A program made the translations under genes and the position numbers. 30,176 nucleotides of DNA from Euryarchaeota archaeon UBA19 (lineage in GTDB: Archaea; Thermoplasmatota; Poseidoniia; Poseidoniales; Thalassarchaeaceae). This document shows, in pieces, positions 9,356 through 17,300 of this stretch. Numbering within the stretch: position 1 is the first letter of the stretch; every line of letters begins with the position of its first letter. The stretch is from the NCBI GenBank assembly GCA_002502175.1, contig DAPQ01000059.1, positions 1 through 30,176 on the forward strand, given 5' to 3'. The notes under the pieces were generated by a model, which did no database searches, was not told the DNA's origin, and saw nothing but the letters and a program-made list of their open reading frames with translations.

Positions 9356-9886
9356 TTGCTATGCAAGGCGCGAGAAGGAGAACTCAAGACCTCCAAAGGC
9401 TGGCGAAGACTCGTGGAAATCACCCAAGTGCTCATCCTCTTGCTACATCCTATCGCGGCATTGGTTGTCATTCGAGAGTTCGCAAGGCAACGAAATTGGC
9501 GCAAGTTGAGCACTACCCTCAAGGGCTCTGAGAGGGCTGCAGAACTCGAAAATCATGAGACTCAGGGCGAACGATTGTTTCGCTGGGTTCTGCTTGTTGT
9601 CGCTTTGGCATTCGCCGCCAAAATAACCTCATCTTTACTCTCGGGGGAAGATTTCTCACTCGACTTACTAATGCCTGGACATTTCCATGGTTGGGCCGGA
9701 TTACTTGGAATAGCGCTGATGACTTACCTTTGGCGTTTGGGTAGAAAGACAAGCGCCGAAAAACAGGCCGGTAAATCGTTTGCAAAATCCAAGCAATTAC
9801 ACGGCAAACTTAGCGATATTATGATCGGATTAATCGCCATTCACGCCTTCCTCGGATTCCTCTATCTTCTAGAATTAATCGGCTAG
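9356..9886 (+). CDS. Four-helix membrane protein with histidines near the membrane
   Basis: 176 residues with four predicted membrane helices: about residues 22-42 (ITQVLILLLHPIAALVVI), 76-95, 107-125 (HGWAGLLGIALMTYLWRL) and 155-174. Histidines lie at or near helix ends (HPIAAL, PGHFHGW, KQLHGKL, AIHAFLG), an arrangement seen in cytochrome b561-like and DUF4079-type proteins that bind heme. That parallel is weak and not proven here. The only start giving the full first helix is TTG at 9356; no in-frame ATG occurs before the first helix. The gene ends by sharing a CTAG tetramer with the convergent DHH gene, each using TAG. Function unknown. Confidence 0.65.
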   Translation: MLCKAREGELKTSKGWRRLVEITQVLILLLHPIAALVVIREFARQRNWRKLSTTLKGSERAAELENHETQGERLFRWVLLVVALAFAAKITSSLLSGEDFSLDLLMPGHFHGWAGLLGIALMTYLWRLGRKTSAEKQAGKSFAKSKQLHGKLSDIMIGLIAIHAFLGFLYLLELIG

Positions 9887-10869
9887 CGATTTGCCCACAT
9901 TTTCAACCATTCTCGAATATTTTCGTCGATATCTCTGCCGACCACTTTCCTCTCAACCCTTTGACCATTTTCTAGCGGTTGAATCCTACAACCACAGGCA
10001 TTGGCATGGCCCCCTCCGTCTGGGTCAAATCTTGTTGCTAACTGAGTTAGATCGAAAATTCCGCCTTCTGTGTGTAGGAATGAGTTGGTGTAAAATGAGG
10101 CTGAGACAGGATAGGACTCTTCCTCTCCGAACCCAGCACCAACATCTCCATGAATCACCATACAAGCATCGCAGTCGTCTCCAGCCAAGGCGGTAACACG
10201 ATAACCATTAGAACGCACCCCCATGTCTTCTAATCGGACTACAGCGAGCCTATCGATAACTTCTAATCGCTCTGCAATAATTGAATTGGCACGAGTAAGA
10301 TAGTCTCGTTTTTCAGCAATAACAGACGAAATATTTTCTGAAGATAGAATTTCTTCTACAGAATCTCCACGACTCAAAGCCTCTAGGATTTCAAGTGAGA
10401 TTACATCATTTCCTCCAATGATTCTTCCTAGCCAAACTACTGGGTGCTCTGAGAGAAATTCCTCTTTGCTAACAGAGCCACCATCCAACTTGTCGACCCA
10501 TTCCATAAGGTCGGTCAAATCGGAAACATCGACAACTTCACCAACCAAATCAAAGGCTATTCTTGCCGCTGATGGAGTAGGCTTCCAAACTACCACCATC
10601 TCAGAATTATCTTCTCCATCAGTTGGTGCATTGGATTGGTGGTGATCAATACTCAACCCACATTGAGAATGTCTAGGCAAATCACAAACCGCAGTGTGCC
10701 TATCGATTACATCGTCCAACATTCCAGCACGAAGCGCACCGGGGTGACCGAAGACAACTTCAGCATCCTTCCACCATCTTCTCAAAATGGCACCAGTCAC
10801 TACTCCGTCGAGGTCCGAATCCGTCACAATTCGACGGATATCTAGCGACAAGGCAGGGTGAGTCATCAT
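9883..10869 (-). CDS. DHH-family phosphoesterase
   Basis: A soluble 328-residue protein with the DHH superfamily layout: TDSDLDG at residues 16-22, Asp63 in AVCDLPRH, the naming IDHHQSN at 74-80, and a C-terminal GGHANACGC motif typical of the DHHA1 half. These acidic and histidine residues bind two metal ions, usually manganese. Known relatives include RecJ-type exonucleases, oligoribonucleases (NrnA) and cyclic dinucleotide or pyrophosphate hydrolases; the sequence does not separate these. The start at 10869 begins MMTHPAL. An alternative ATG at 10896 would add nine residues. It is divergent from the Nudix gene and overlaps the preceding membrane protein gene tail-to-tail by four bases. Confidence 0.88.
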   Translation of the reverse strand: MMTHPALSLDIRRIVTDSDLDGVVTGAILRRWWKDAEVVFGHPGALRAGMLDDVIDRHTAVCDLPRHSQCGLSIDHHQSNAPTDGEDNSEMVVVWKPTPSAARIAFDLVGEVVDVSDLTDLMEWVDKLDGGSVSKEEFLSEHPVVWLGRIIGGNDVISLEILEALSRGDSVEEILSSENISSVIAEKRDYLTRANSIIAERLEVIDRLAVVRLEDMGVRSNGYRVTALAGDDCDACMVIHGDVGAGFGEEESYPVSASFYTNSFLHTEGGIFDLTQLATRFDPDGGGHANACGCRIQPLENGQRVERKVVGRDIDENIREWLKMWANR

Positions 10870-10926
10870 TGGACTGCGCCACAACCCACCTATCATTTGT
10901 TTGGCTCAATAGTTTTCCAAAAACGG

Positions 10927-10937
10927 GGTAAATTACC
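10927..10937. promoter_or_regulatory. Perfect palindrome with TATA-like core before the Nudix gene
   Basis: GGTAAATTACC is two five-base arms around a central A. Its A/T core sits about 40-50 bases before the likely Nudix start, in the divergent spacer shared with the DHH gene. It could be the Nudix TATA element or a small operator. The evidence is the sequence pattern only. Confidence 0.3.
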
Positions 10938-10977
10938 AGTATCAACACTTGACGGGAATAGGAGAATGGAGAAATGT

Positions 10978-11409
10978 ATGATGCCTATCCCAGCACCTAT
11001 GGAGACGTCTTGCGGCTTCGTCTTGGTCAATTTCGACAGTATTCTTCTGTTGCAATATCCGCAAGGGCATTGGTCATACCCGAAAGGCCATGTCGAGGGC
11101 GATGAGGATCATTACCAAACCGCTCGCAGAGAGTTGGAAGAAGAGACAGGAATCAGCGAAGTAGAGATTGATTCGGAATGGAGTCATAGAACAGAATATA
11201 CCTTCCAAAGCAAAGGCCGACCGATCGATAAGCAGGTATTTTGGTACATTGCTTCAACCGATCAACTTGAGGTTAAATTATCCCATGAACATACTAACTA
11301 TCTCTGGCTTAGTTTAGATGAAGCAGAGGAACAACTCACTTTCGATCAGGAAAAGGAAGTATTACGCTCAGCGAGAGAACACATGCAGAAGGTGGGCAGG
11401 GTAATCTGA
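10978..11409 (+). CDS. Nudix hydrolase, Ap4A hydrolase-like
   Basis: 143 residues with an exact Nudix box at residues 37-59: G37, five residues, E43, seven residues, then REL-EE-TGI. Residues before the box (SCGFVLVN, ILLLQYP, GHWSYPKGH) resemble the asymmetrical diadenosine tetraphosphate hydrolases, which remove Ap4A or related nucleoside polyphosphates; that substrate is inferred. ATG at 10978 is preceded by GGAG with six bases of spacing. In-frame ATGs at 10966, 10981 and 10999 are alternatives, and the longer open frame back to 10858 would overlap the divergent DHH gene start. The gene is followed three bases later by the end of a convergent small membrane protein gene. Confidence 0.88.
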   Translation: MMPIPAPMETSCGFVLVNFDSILLLQYPQGHWSYPKGHVEGDEDHYQTARRELEEETGISEVEIDSEWSHRTEYTFQSKGRPIDKQVFWYIASTDQLEVKLSHEHTNYLWLSLDEAEEQLTFDQEKEVLRSAREHMQKVGRVI

Positions 11410-11412
11410 TTT

Positions 11413-11610
11413 CTAAAGAATCATCCCAACCAACCAACTCGATGCTACCAAAAGAATAGCAACGGTAAAAACCATGTCAAATACTACTTTGAGAGTGACA
11501 AAGAATTTTCCAATTCCTTTTTGAAATTGAGAACGTTTAGAATCATCAATACTCTTGATTACCTCTCTATGCCCCTCAAGGTAATTCGCAAAGAAAGACA
11601 CTGCTAACAC
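11413..11610 (-). CDS. Small membrane protein coupled to the adenosyltransferase gene
   Basis: A 65-residue protein with a charged N-terminal half (EGHREVIKSIDDSKRSQFQKG) and one or two hydrophobic segments at about residues 35-64, ending WLVGMIL. It starts with GTG at 11610, overlapping the last seven bases of the cobalamin adenosyltransferase gene, so translation is probably coupled. I recognise no family. The overlap and the clean membrane pattern support it as real, but a protein this short could be a chance frame. Confidence 0.5.
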   Translation of the reverse strand: MLAVSFFANYLEGHREVIKSIDDSKRSQFQKGIGKFFVTLKVVFDMVFTVAILLVASSWLVGMIL

Positions 11611-12197
11611 TTCTCACGCTTACCCAATGGAGTCCACAAGGTTTCTTCTTCACCCGTCTTTGCCGAAATCCAACGACCAAGTACAAAACAGTGGTCTGAG
11701 AGCCTGTTCAGATAGCTAATTACCTCGGACCTCACTTCTTCACGGAGGGCACAGGCTTCTCTTTCTGCTCTTCGAACAATCGTTCTCGCCATGTGTAAAT
11801 TTGCTACCGCCGGACTTCCGGTTGGTAGTATGAATGAAGACAGAGGTTCCAAATCTTCCAACATAGAATCCATCTCTGCAACTAATCGTTCTCCCGACTC
11901 TGCTCCAATAATCGACATTTGTTCAGGAACGCCGCCGGGAGGACAGGCACATTCGGCTCCAACGTCGAACAATTCCTGTTGAATTGTCCCGAGCAACTTG
12001 TCTGCATAATCACAGACCTCCATGGGAATAGATGCTCTAGAAAGCTCCATTCTAACAATTCCAATTGCAGAATTTGCCTCATCAATGGTGCCGTAAATCG
12101 CAACCCTTGGATGCTCCTTTCCAACACGAGTACCGTCGACAAGAGAGGTTTTACCCCCATCTCCTCCGCCGGTGTGAACCTTAGTTATCCGAACCAT
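11604..12197 (-). CDS. pduO: Cob(I)alamin adenosyltransferase, PduO type
   Basis: Transfers the adenosyl group of ATP to cob(I)alamin, producing adenosylcobalamin. The 197-residue protein has the PduO-family N-terminal ATP-binding signature KVHTGGGDGGKTSL, then GTIDEANSAIG, and the C-terminal helix with RRAEREACAL and YLNRLSDHCFVLGRW. Length is normal for the family. ATG at 12197 is preceded by GGAAGTGA at a suitable distance; an in-frame GTG at 12206 is possible. In this window the obvious client is the class II ribonucleotide reductase at 404-4051, although other B12 enzymes may exist elsewhere. It overlaps a small membrane protein gene downstream, and a run of minus-strand genes lies upstream. 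Confidence 0.95.
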   Translation of the reverse strand: MVRITKVHTGGGDGGKTSLVDGTRVGKEHPRVAIYGTIDEANSAIGIVRMELSRASIPMEVCDYADKLLGTIQQELFDVGAECACPPGGVPEQMSIIGAESGERLVAEMDSMLEDLEPLSSFILPTGSPAVANLHMARTIVRRAEREACALREEVRSEVISYLNRLSDHCFVLGRWISAKTGEEETLWTPLGKREKC

Positions 12198-12246
12198 CTT
12201 ATTCACTTCCGAGTAGGTTCATCGCTTTGAATCGTGCTAGAGTCAT

Positions 12247-12981
12247 TCACTCTTCTTCAGTCCCTCTAGAGGCCTTCAATTTTCTTAATTCGCCCTCAAT
12301 TGTTTGAATCCAATTTTTATCAACTGCATCCCATCCACCGATAGCTTGTAATTCCTGTACATGCTCCTTTTCGGCGGCTTCATCCCCTAGATGTTTGTGG
12401 ATTAACGCAAGAGCTGCATGGCTCATCGCATTGAGCCATTGATCATCCATATCCCAAGATCTTTCAAAGTGTGAAATCGCACCTCTAGGGCCTTGTAAAA
12501 GCCCTCTACTTACTTGTCTAAGGCCCGATTTTGACCAGGTAATTCCTTGAACGCCCACAACTAGACCTCTGAATGCAAGATAAATTTCTAGCATTACCAC
12601 AACCGAGGCTGTAACGAATGAAATTAGGTGGTCAGTCGAATTCATTTCGTTCCATGAATCGGCCATCAAACTTACAGTTCCTACACACAGCAGAATACCT
12701 CCAAAGGGTGCTACTAACACATCCTGCTGCGTCACCACCATGTGCCTAACTCCGTAGATAACGGCGAGACCACCAAAAATTGCTGCGGTAACTGTTGGCG
12801 CTAATATCGCAGTATCTCTTGGGGCATTTCTGCTAATCAGAAAGATCAACCCTAATGCTATACTAGACCACCCGAATTTATTTCCAAATTCAGGGAAAGG
12901 TTGTAGGCGAGCATAATACAACGATATTGCTCCAAGAGCGAAAAATAGTACAATCCAATAATCTAATTCCGAAGTGCTCAT
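12247..12981 (-). CDS. Membrane protein with C-terminal TPR-like soluble region
   Basis: 244 residues. About five hydrophobic helices fill residues 8-150 (for example YWIVLFFALGAISLYYA and ILAPTVTAAIFGGLAVIYG). A soluble helical region of about 85 residues follows, containing a TPR-like pair (ISHFERSWDMDDQWLNAMSH then AALALIHKHLGDEAAEKEHV). No family is recognised. GAGGTGA lies six bases before ATG 12981, a strong ribosome site. The start overlaps the stop of the preceding small gene by four bases (ATGA-type overlap), so the two are co-translated and may act together. Confidence 0.7.
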   Translation of the reverse strand: MSTSELDYWIVLFFALGAISLYYARLQPFPEFGNKFGWSSIALGLIFLISRNAPRDTAILAPTVTAAIFGGLAVIYGVRHMVVTQQDVLVAPFGGILLCVGTVSLMADSWNEMNSTDHLISFVTASVVVMLEIYLAFRGLVVGVQGITWSKSGLRQVSRGLLQGPRGAISHFERSWDMDDQWLNAMSHAALALIHKHLGDEAAEKEHVQELQAIGGWDAVDKNWIQTIEGELRKLKASRGTEEE

Positions 12982-13307
12982 TCTAATTCACCTCGAGGCT
13001 CGTCGCGCCATCCTGGCTTCCAAAAATCATCATCATCAAGCCACTTTAGCCATTCGTCATCTGAGGCGCGTAAAAGGCGTAGTGCGCGCCTATCCAAGCC
13101 ATCAAGAAGTGCATCATCCACTTCTCCTTCTGAGTGCGCATCGGTCCACTCGATTTGCATCTGTCTAACCAATCTTCTACCTTCTTCTGGGTTATCGAAA
13201 TTTCTTTCGCAAGACTCTCTTAGGTCCTGTAACCAAATTCTTGTTCCACGAATATGTAGGTCATCTTGCAAGGGCTTTTCCTTGCGTTTGAATGGCCACC
13301 AACTCAT
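12978..13307 (-). CDS. Small acidic tryptophan-rich protein, unrecognised
   Basis: 109 residues beginning MSWWPFKRKEK, then mostly charged, with several tryptophans (WLQDLR, WTDAHSEG, DEWLKWLDDDDFWKPGW). No signal peptide or membrane segment is seen. The start at ATG 13307 is preferred over an upstream in-frame TTG at 13316. It overlaps the downstream membrane protein gene by four bases, which suggests a two-gene unit, perhaps with this protein as a cytoplasmic partner. That pairing is inferred from layout only. Confidence 0.55.
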   Translation of the reverse strand: MSWWPFKRKEKPLQDDLHIRGTRIWLQDLRESCERNFDNPEEGRRLVRQMQIEWTDAHSEGEVDDALLDGLDRRALRLLRASDDEWLKWLDDDDFWKPGWRDEPRGELE

Positions 13308-13386
13308 GTCTCTCAATCTTCGGGCATAAGCCGTTACCCTTGATGCTTACGAATTAATGAAAGATTGCCGATGCCCCCATCGAACC

Positions 13387-13821
13387 ATGGGTCGTATCGT
13401 CGTGCACCTACACGGCAGGGCAAAGGACGCCGCATTCAGCATGGCTATCTCAGATTACGCAAACCGACTTTCGGGAGAAGGCGTATCACTTTCTGAACAT
13501 CGAAATCGTACAGATCCTGGGGCCTACCTTTCCTCAATTGTATCCAAGGCAGGAGAAGACAATGTGATTGTGCTCGAGGAAAAAGGCGAGATTCTTGATT
13601 CGATGGGGTATTCAGAGAAAATGAAACAATGGCGTCTTTCCAACAATGATGTCCACCTAGTTGTTGGACCGCCAGGTGGTTTTGGAGACTATAGCAAGGG
13701 AATGTCATCCTTGTCTCTTGGATTGATTACACTACCGCACGAGTTAGCCGCAGTTGTTTTGTTAGAGCAATTATACCGGGCCTCAACAATCATCAAAGGA
13801 TTGCCATATCACAGGGCATAA
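13387..13821 (+). CDS. rlmH: RlmH-type 23S rRNA pseudouridine methyltransferase
   Basis: A 144-residue SPOUT-fold protein. The S-adenosylmethionine-binding knot is visible as HLVVGPPGGFG followed by SSLSLGLITLPHELAAVVLLEQLYRA, and the C-terminus LPYHRA matches the GxPYHK/R ending of the RlmH family, which methylates N3 of pseudouridine 1915 (E. coli numbering) in helix 69. VIVLEEKGE near residue 58 is the usual LDERG-like strand. Its start aligns with the family at ATG 13387; an in-frame ATG at 13357 would add ten residues. The last 13 bases overlap the convergent panD gene. The precise rRNA target in this organism is inferred from the family. Confidence 0.9.
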   Translation: MGRIVVHLHGRAKDAAFSMAISDYANRLSGEGVSLSEHRNRTDPGAYLSSIVSKAGEDNVIVLEEKGEILDSMGYSEKMKQWRLSNNDVHLVVGPPGGFGDYSKGMSSLSLGLITLPHELAAVVLLEQLYRASTIIKGLPYHRA

Positions 13822-14213
13822 TTTTGTTTAACTGAGTAGTTAGATTCTGTCGCCGCTAACTCAATGATTTTGTTTTGTTCATCCACATGAACAATCCGCG
13901 GCTGATGATTTTCGATTTCACCTTCTTCTATACCTTGGAAAGTCAACAAAATTACCAAATCGCCAGGGTTCACCAAATGAGCAGCAGCCCCATTTATGCA
14001 GATTTCTCCTGACCCTCGAGGCGCCTTTATTGCATAGGTTTCTAGGCGTGACCCATTGGTTATATCGAGCACTGCAATCTTTTCCCATTCGACAATTCCG
14101 GCGGCCTCCATAAGACCCTCATCAATTGATATCGAGCCGACATAATCTAGGTCGGCTTGAGTAACTGTTGCTCTGTGGATTTTTGATCGCAATACCATTC
14201 TTATTGGCGCCAT
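13809..14213 (-). CDS. panD: Aspartate 1-decarboxylase (pyruvoyl enzyme)
   Basis: Converts L-aspartate to beta-alanine for pantothenate and coenzyme A synthesis. The 134-residue protein shows the PanD pattern: LRSKIHRATVTQADLDYVGS with the self-cleavage Gly26-Ser27, where Ser27 becomes the pyruvoyl cofactor; SRLETYAI; then GSGEICINGAAAHL and the GDLVIL strand. ATG at 14213 gives the usual N-terminus. An A/T-rich TATA-like run sits about 25 bases upstream, suggesting a leaderless message. It is convergent with rlmH, with a 13-base overlap at the stops. PanD is the typical bacterial route; many archaea use a PLP-dependent decarboxylase instead. Confidence 0.95.
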   Translation of the reverse strand: MAPIRMVLRSKIHRATVTQADLDYVGSISIDEGLMEAAGIVEWEKIAVLDITNGSRLETYAIKAPRGSGEICINGAAAHLVNPGDLVILLTFQGIEEGEIENHQPRIVHVDEQNKIIELAATESNYSVKQNYAL

Positions 14214-14232
14214 CAAAACAGTTCAGAGAATC

Positions 14233-14243
14233 TTGTTTTTTTA
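14233..14243 (-). promoter_or_regulatory. Candidate TATA box for panD
   Basis: On the minus strand this reads TAAAAAAACAA, centred about 25 bases before the panD ATG. That spacing fits a leaderless archaeal transcript. Pattern-based only. Confidence 0.35.
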
Positions 14244-14392
14244 ACATATGGACGAAATATGCTTCGGTAAATATCGGCATCAACAAACGAAACGAAGTAT
14301 GATACTCGAAGGCTTCCGTGATACTCGCGCGCGCATACGAGGGGTTTTGTTGATAAGCAGGTCGATTTTGCAAGGCTACTTCGGTGGTCGGA

Positions 14393-17300
14393 ATGAACGA
14401 ATTGAAACGGACTTGGTACAGTCGAGAAAACAGAAAGAAGAGCGGTTCAGCACTAATGATGGTAGTGCTCATGTTGATGAGTACACAGATGTATAATTTC
14501 ATGGGTGTTGAGGAAGAGAAAACCAGCCTCGAAACGGTAGATGACACTCCTGCTAGAACGGCATATCAGCAGTTCTACCAAGCTGAGGGCCAAACAACAG
14601 GAGCCACACAAGGGCAACCCGCTGTAATGGGTAATTTTGACCATGAAGCCTTCACCGATCCAAGTTGGGTGGATCCAGCCTCGTACCAAGGCAAGATTAC
14701 CGACCCATCAGTGCTGCTCACTAACCCAGGGTATGGCTTTTTACTCGAACAAACAAATACCGAAGATCACGACAATGATGGTATCAATGACCTCGATGAT
14801 TTAGATGACGATAACGATGGAATTAGTGACCTTATCGAGCGCTTCGACGGATGCTATGGAACCGATCCATTCGATCACGATAACGACGGCATCTCCGATG
14901 AGTATGATTGGGATGACGATAACGATGGTATTCTTGAAGGCCCAATCGACTACACCCAAGGAGCCGATCCATGGAACGTCAGTGCCGATCGATATGTTGA
15001 GCCAAACACAGTACATCCTTGGACAGGAACTCCAGTAGGGCCAGGCTACAGAATAGATCAGAACCCAATGGATCACGATAATGATGGCGTAACGGATGAG
15101 GACATAGACGGAAACGGTCGAGGTTCGTATGACGAGGATGACGATAATGATGGTAGAATAGACCAGTTTACATGGCCTTGCGATTTCGATGGCGATGGCG
15201 AACAGGACTATTTCGATGACGATGATGATAATGATGGGATAATCGACCTATGGGATTCACATCCTTGGGATTCTACTGTTACAACGAACATAACTGATAC
15301 TGCATCAATGTGGGATTTCCCTCTTCCTTGGGATGCGAAAGAGACGATTACAATTTTATTGGAATCCAGCGGAATCAATCCACAATTTTACAACATTGAA
15401 GTTGGAGACACAGTGGTATGGGTGAATGACGACACTAGATCTCACAATGTCACTGCTGATGACGGTTCTTTCGATAGTGGAGCAATAGCCCCAGGCGACT
15501 CATTTTCATTTACATTTAACGAGGAAGGCACTTTCTCGTTTTCAGAACCAGATGGGTCTGTATTATTTTCAGGTAGTATAACAGTAGGACCAGAGACCAG
15601 TCAATCACTGCCAGCCGCATTTGACCTCAATCCAGACATTTACACGTCCGACAAAATGAACTTCGCAACCAAAGAACAGAATATCTGGCACCCAAGAAAT
15701 CCAACATTTACTCAAATGATTGATGGAGATCTTGACGGTGATGGTATTCCAAATTTCATAGATCCAGACAACGATAATGATGGCTCTCCGGATTCATCGG
15801 ATACCGACGACGATAACGATGGATTGCTGGACATGTATGATGTTGATGATGACAACGATGGAATACCAGATTCTTGCCTTCAGTTAGATACTAACTTAGA
15901 TGGTATTGGAGATTATCCAAATGATCATCCAATTCAAATCCCTGGCATAGACTGCGAACTCGATTACGATAGAGATGCTGATGATGATATATACAGAGCA
16001 ATTGATTCAGATTACGATTTGGTCTGGGATTGGATGGACACAGATGTTGGAGGCGCTTGGCCTGCCGATAACTTACTAGGAGAGCCGGGAGTCAATGAAA
16101 ACGATATCCCTTATGATTTGGATAATGACGGTATATTGAACGAAGATGATCCATACATGATGGCTACCATCGCTCAGGTTGAGGATTGGAATTGTGCTAG
16201 CTTAACGAATCCAAATCCACAAAATTCCGATATGAATTGTACCGTGACCAGAAAGTCGTACACAGGCAACAATGATTGGGACAACGACGGGATCAATAAT
16301 TGGGAAGACGTGGATGATGATAATGACGGCGTTTTAGATTGGCTAGATATAGATCCAAATTGCGATTTGGATGATGATAACGATCTTCATCTTCTGAATG
16401 GTTCAAGATTCCGAGACGACGGGCCTAATGATATCGATACGGATATTGATGGAGACGGCCTACCAAATGACGAGGATTGGGATGACGATAACGACGGAAT
16501 TCCAGATCTCTATGACCCCGATGACGGAAATTGTGGAATAGTCGACAACGACAACTCAGATCAGTTCTCCACCTCGAATGGCTACTCTCACGGAGATGGC
16601 GACATAATCGATGGTAGTGATGACAGTCAAATTTACACTTCAGCCGGGACATCTCAAACTCCAATCTTGTGGGCACAGTATTGGCATTTCAGCCCATTTA
16701 CTGCCGAAGAACACGGATTTATTCTTCCCTACAATGGATACCAGGAAACAACAGATACCGAAGTACCACAAATGATCTCGAATGGAGAAGTTCCCGAGAT
16801 GTACTACTACGTAATGATGCGATGGAGTCCATGGAATGGAAACAACTACTTCGATATAGATATGGATGGAGACTCACTGATTAATGGCATAGATGTGGAT
16901 ATGGATGCAGATGGAATGCCCGATTGGTGGGATCAAGATGAGGGCTCAGACGGAAGATTGGATGTAAACAATCCACAATTCGGTGGTTCAACAGACGATG
17001 GAGAGTGTGATATTTCTCTGGCTAATTTCCTAGTCTTTGGTGGTCCAGCCACAGAAATAGTCTGTGGTCTTCGTTTATCATGGCTGTATGCATGGCCTCT
17101 ACTGAGTGCTCGTCAAACAGGTCAACTCATCTACACCCTACCTTACTCAACCCGGCCGGACCCTGAATATGATGATGGCCCATATGATGGGACAGATGCC
17201 CCTGACAACAGTCCAGCATCGAGTTGTGACGAGAATTGTTTTCACTTCGATTTCACAACTGATACACCCGACCCTACTGCGGCGGTAACCTACGAACAGA

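Noticed and set aside
14300..14340. Direct repeat GATACTCG and a CTCG...CGAG inverted repeat before the giant gene
   Set aside because: The units are only eight and four bases, and no promoter element is tied to them, so chance is a sufficient explanation.
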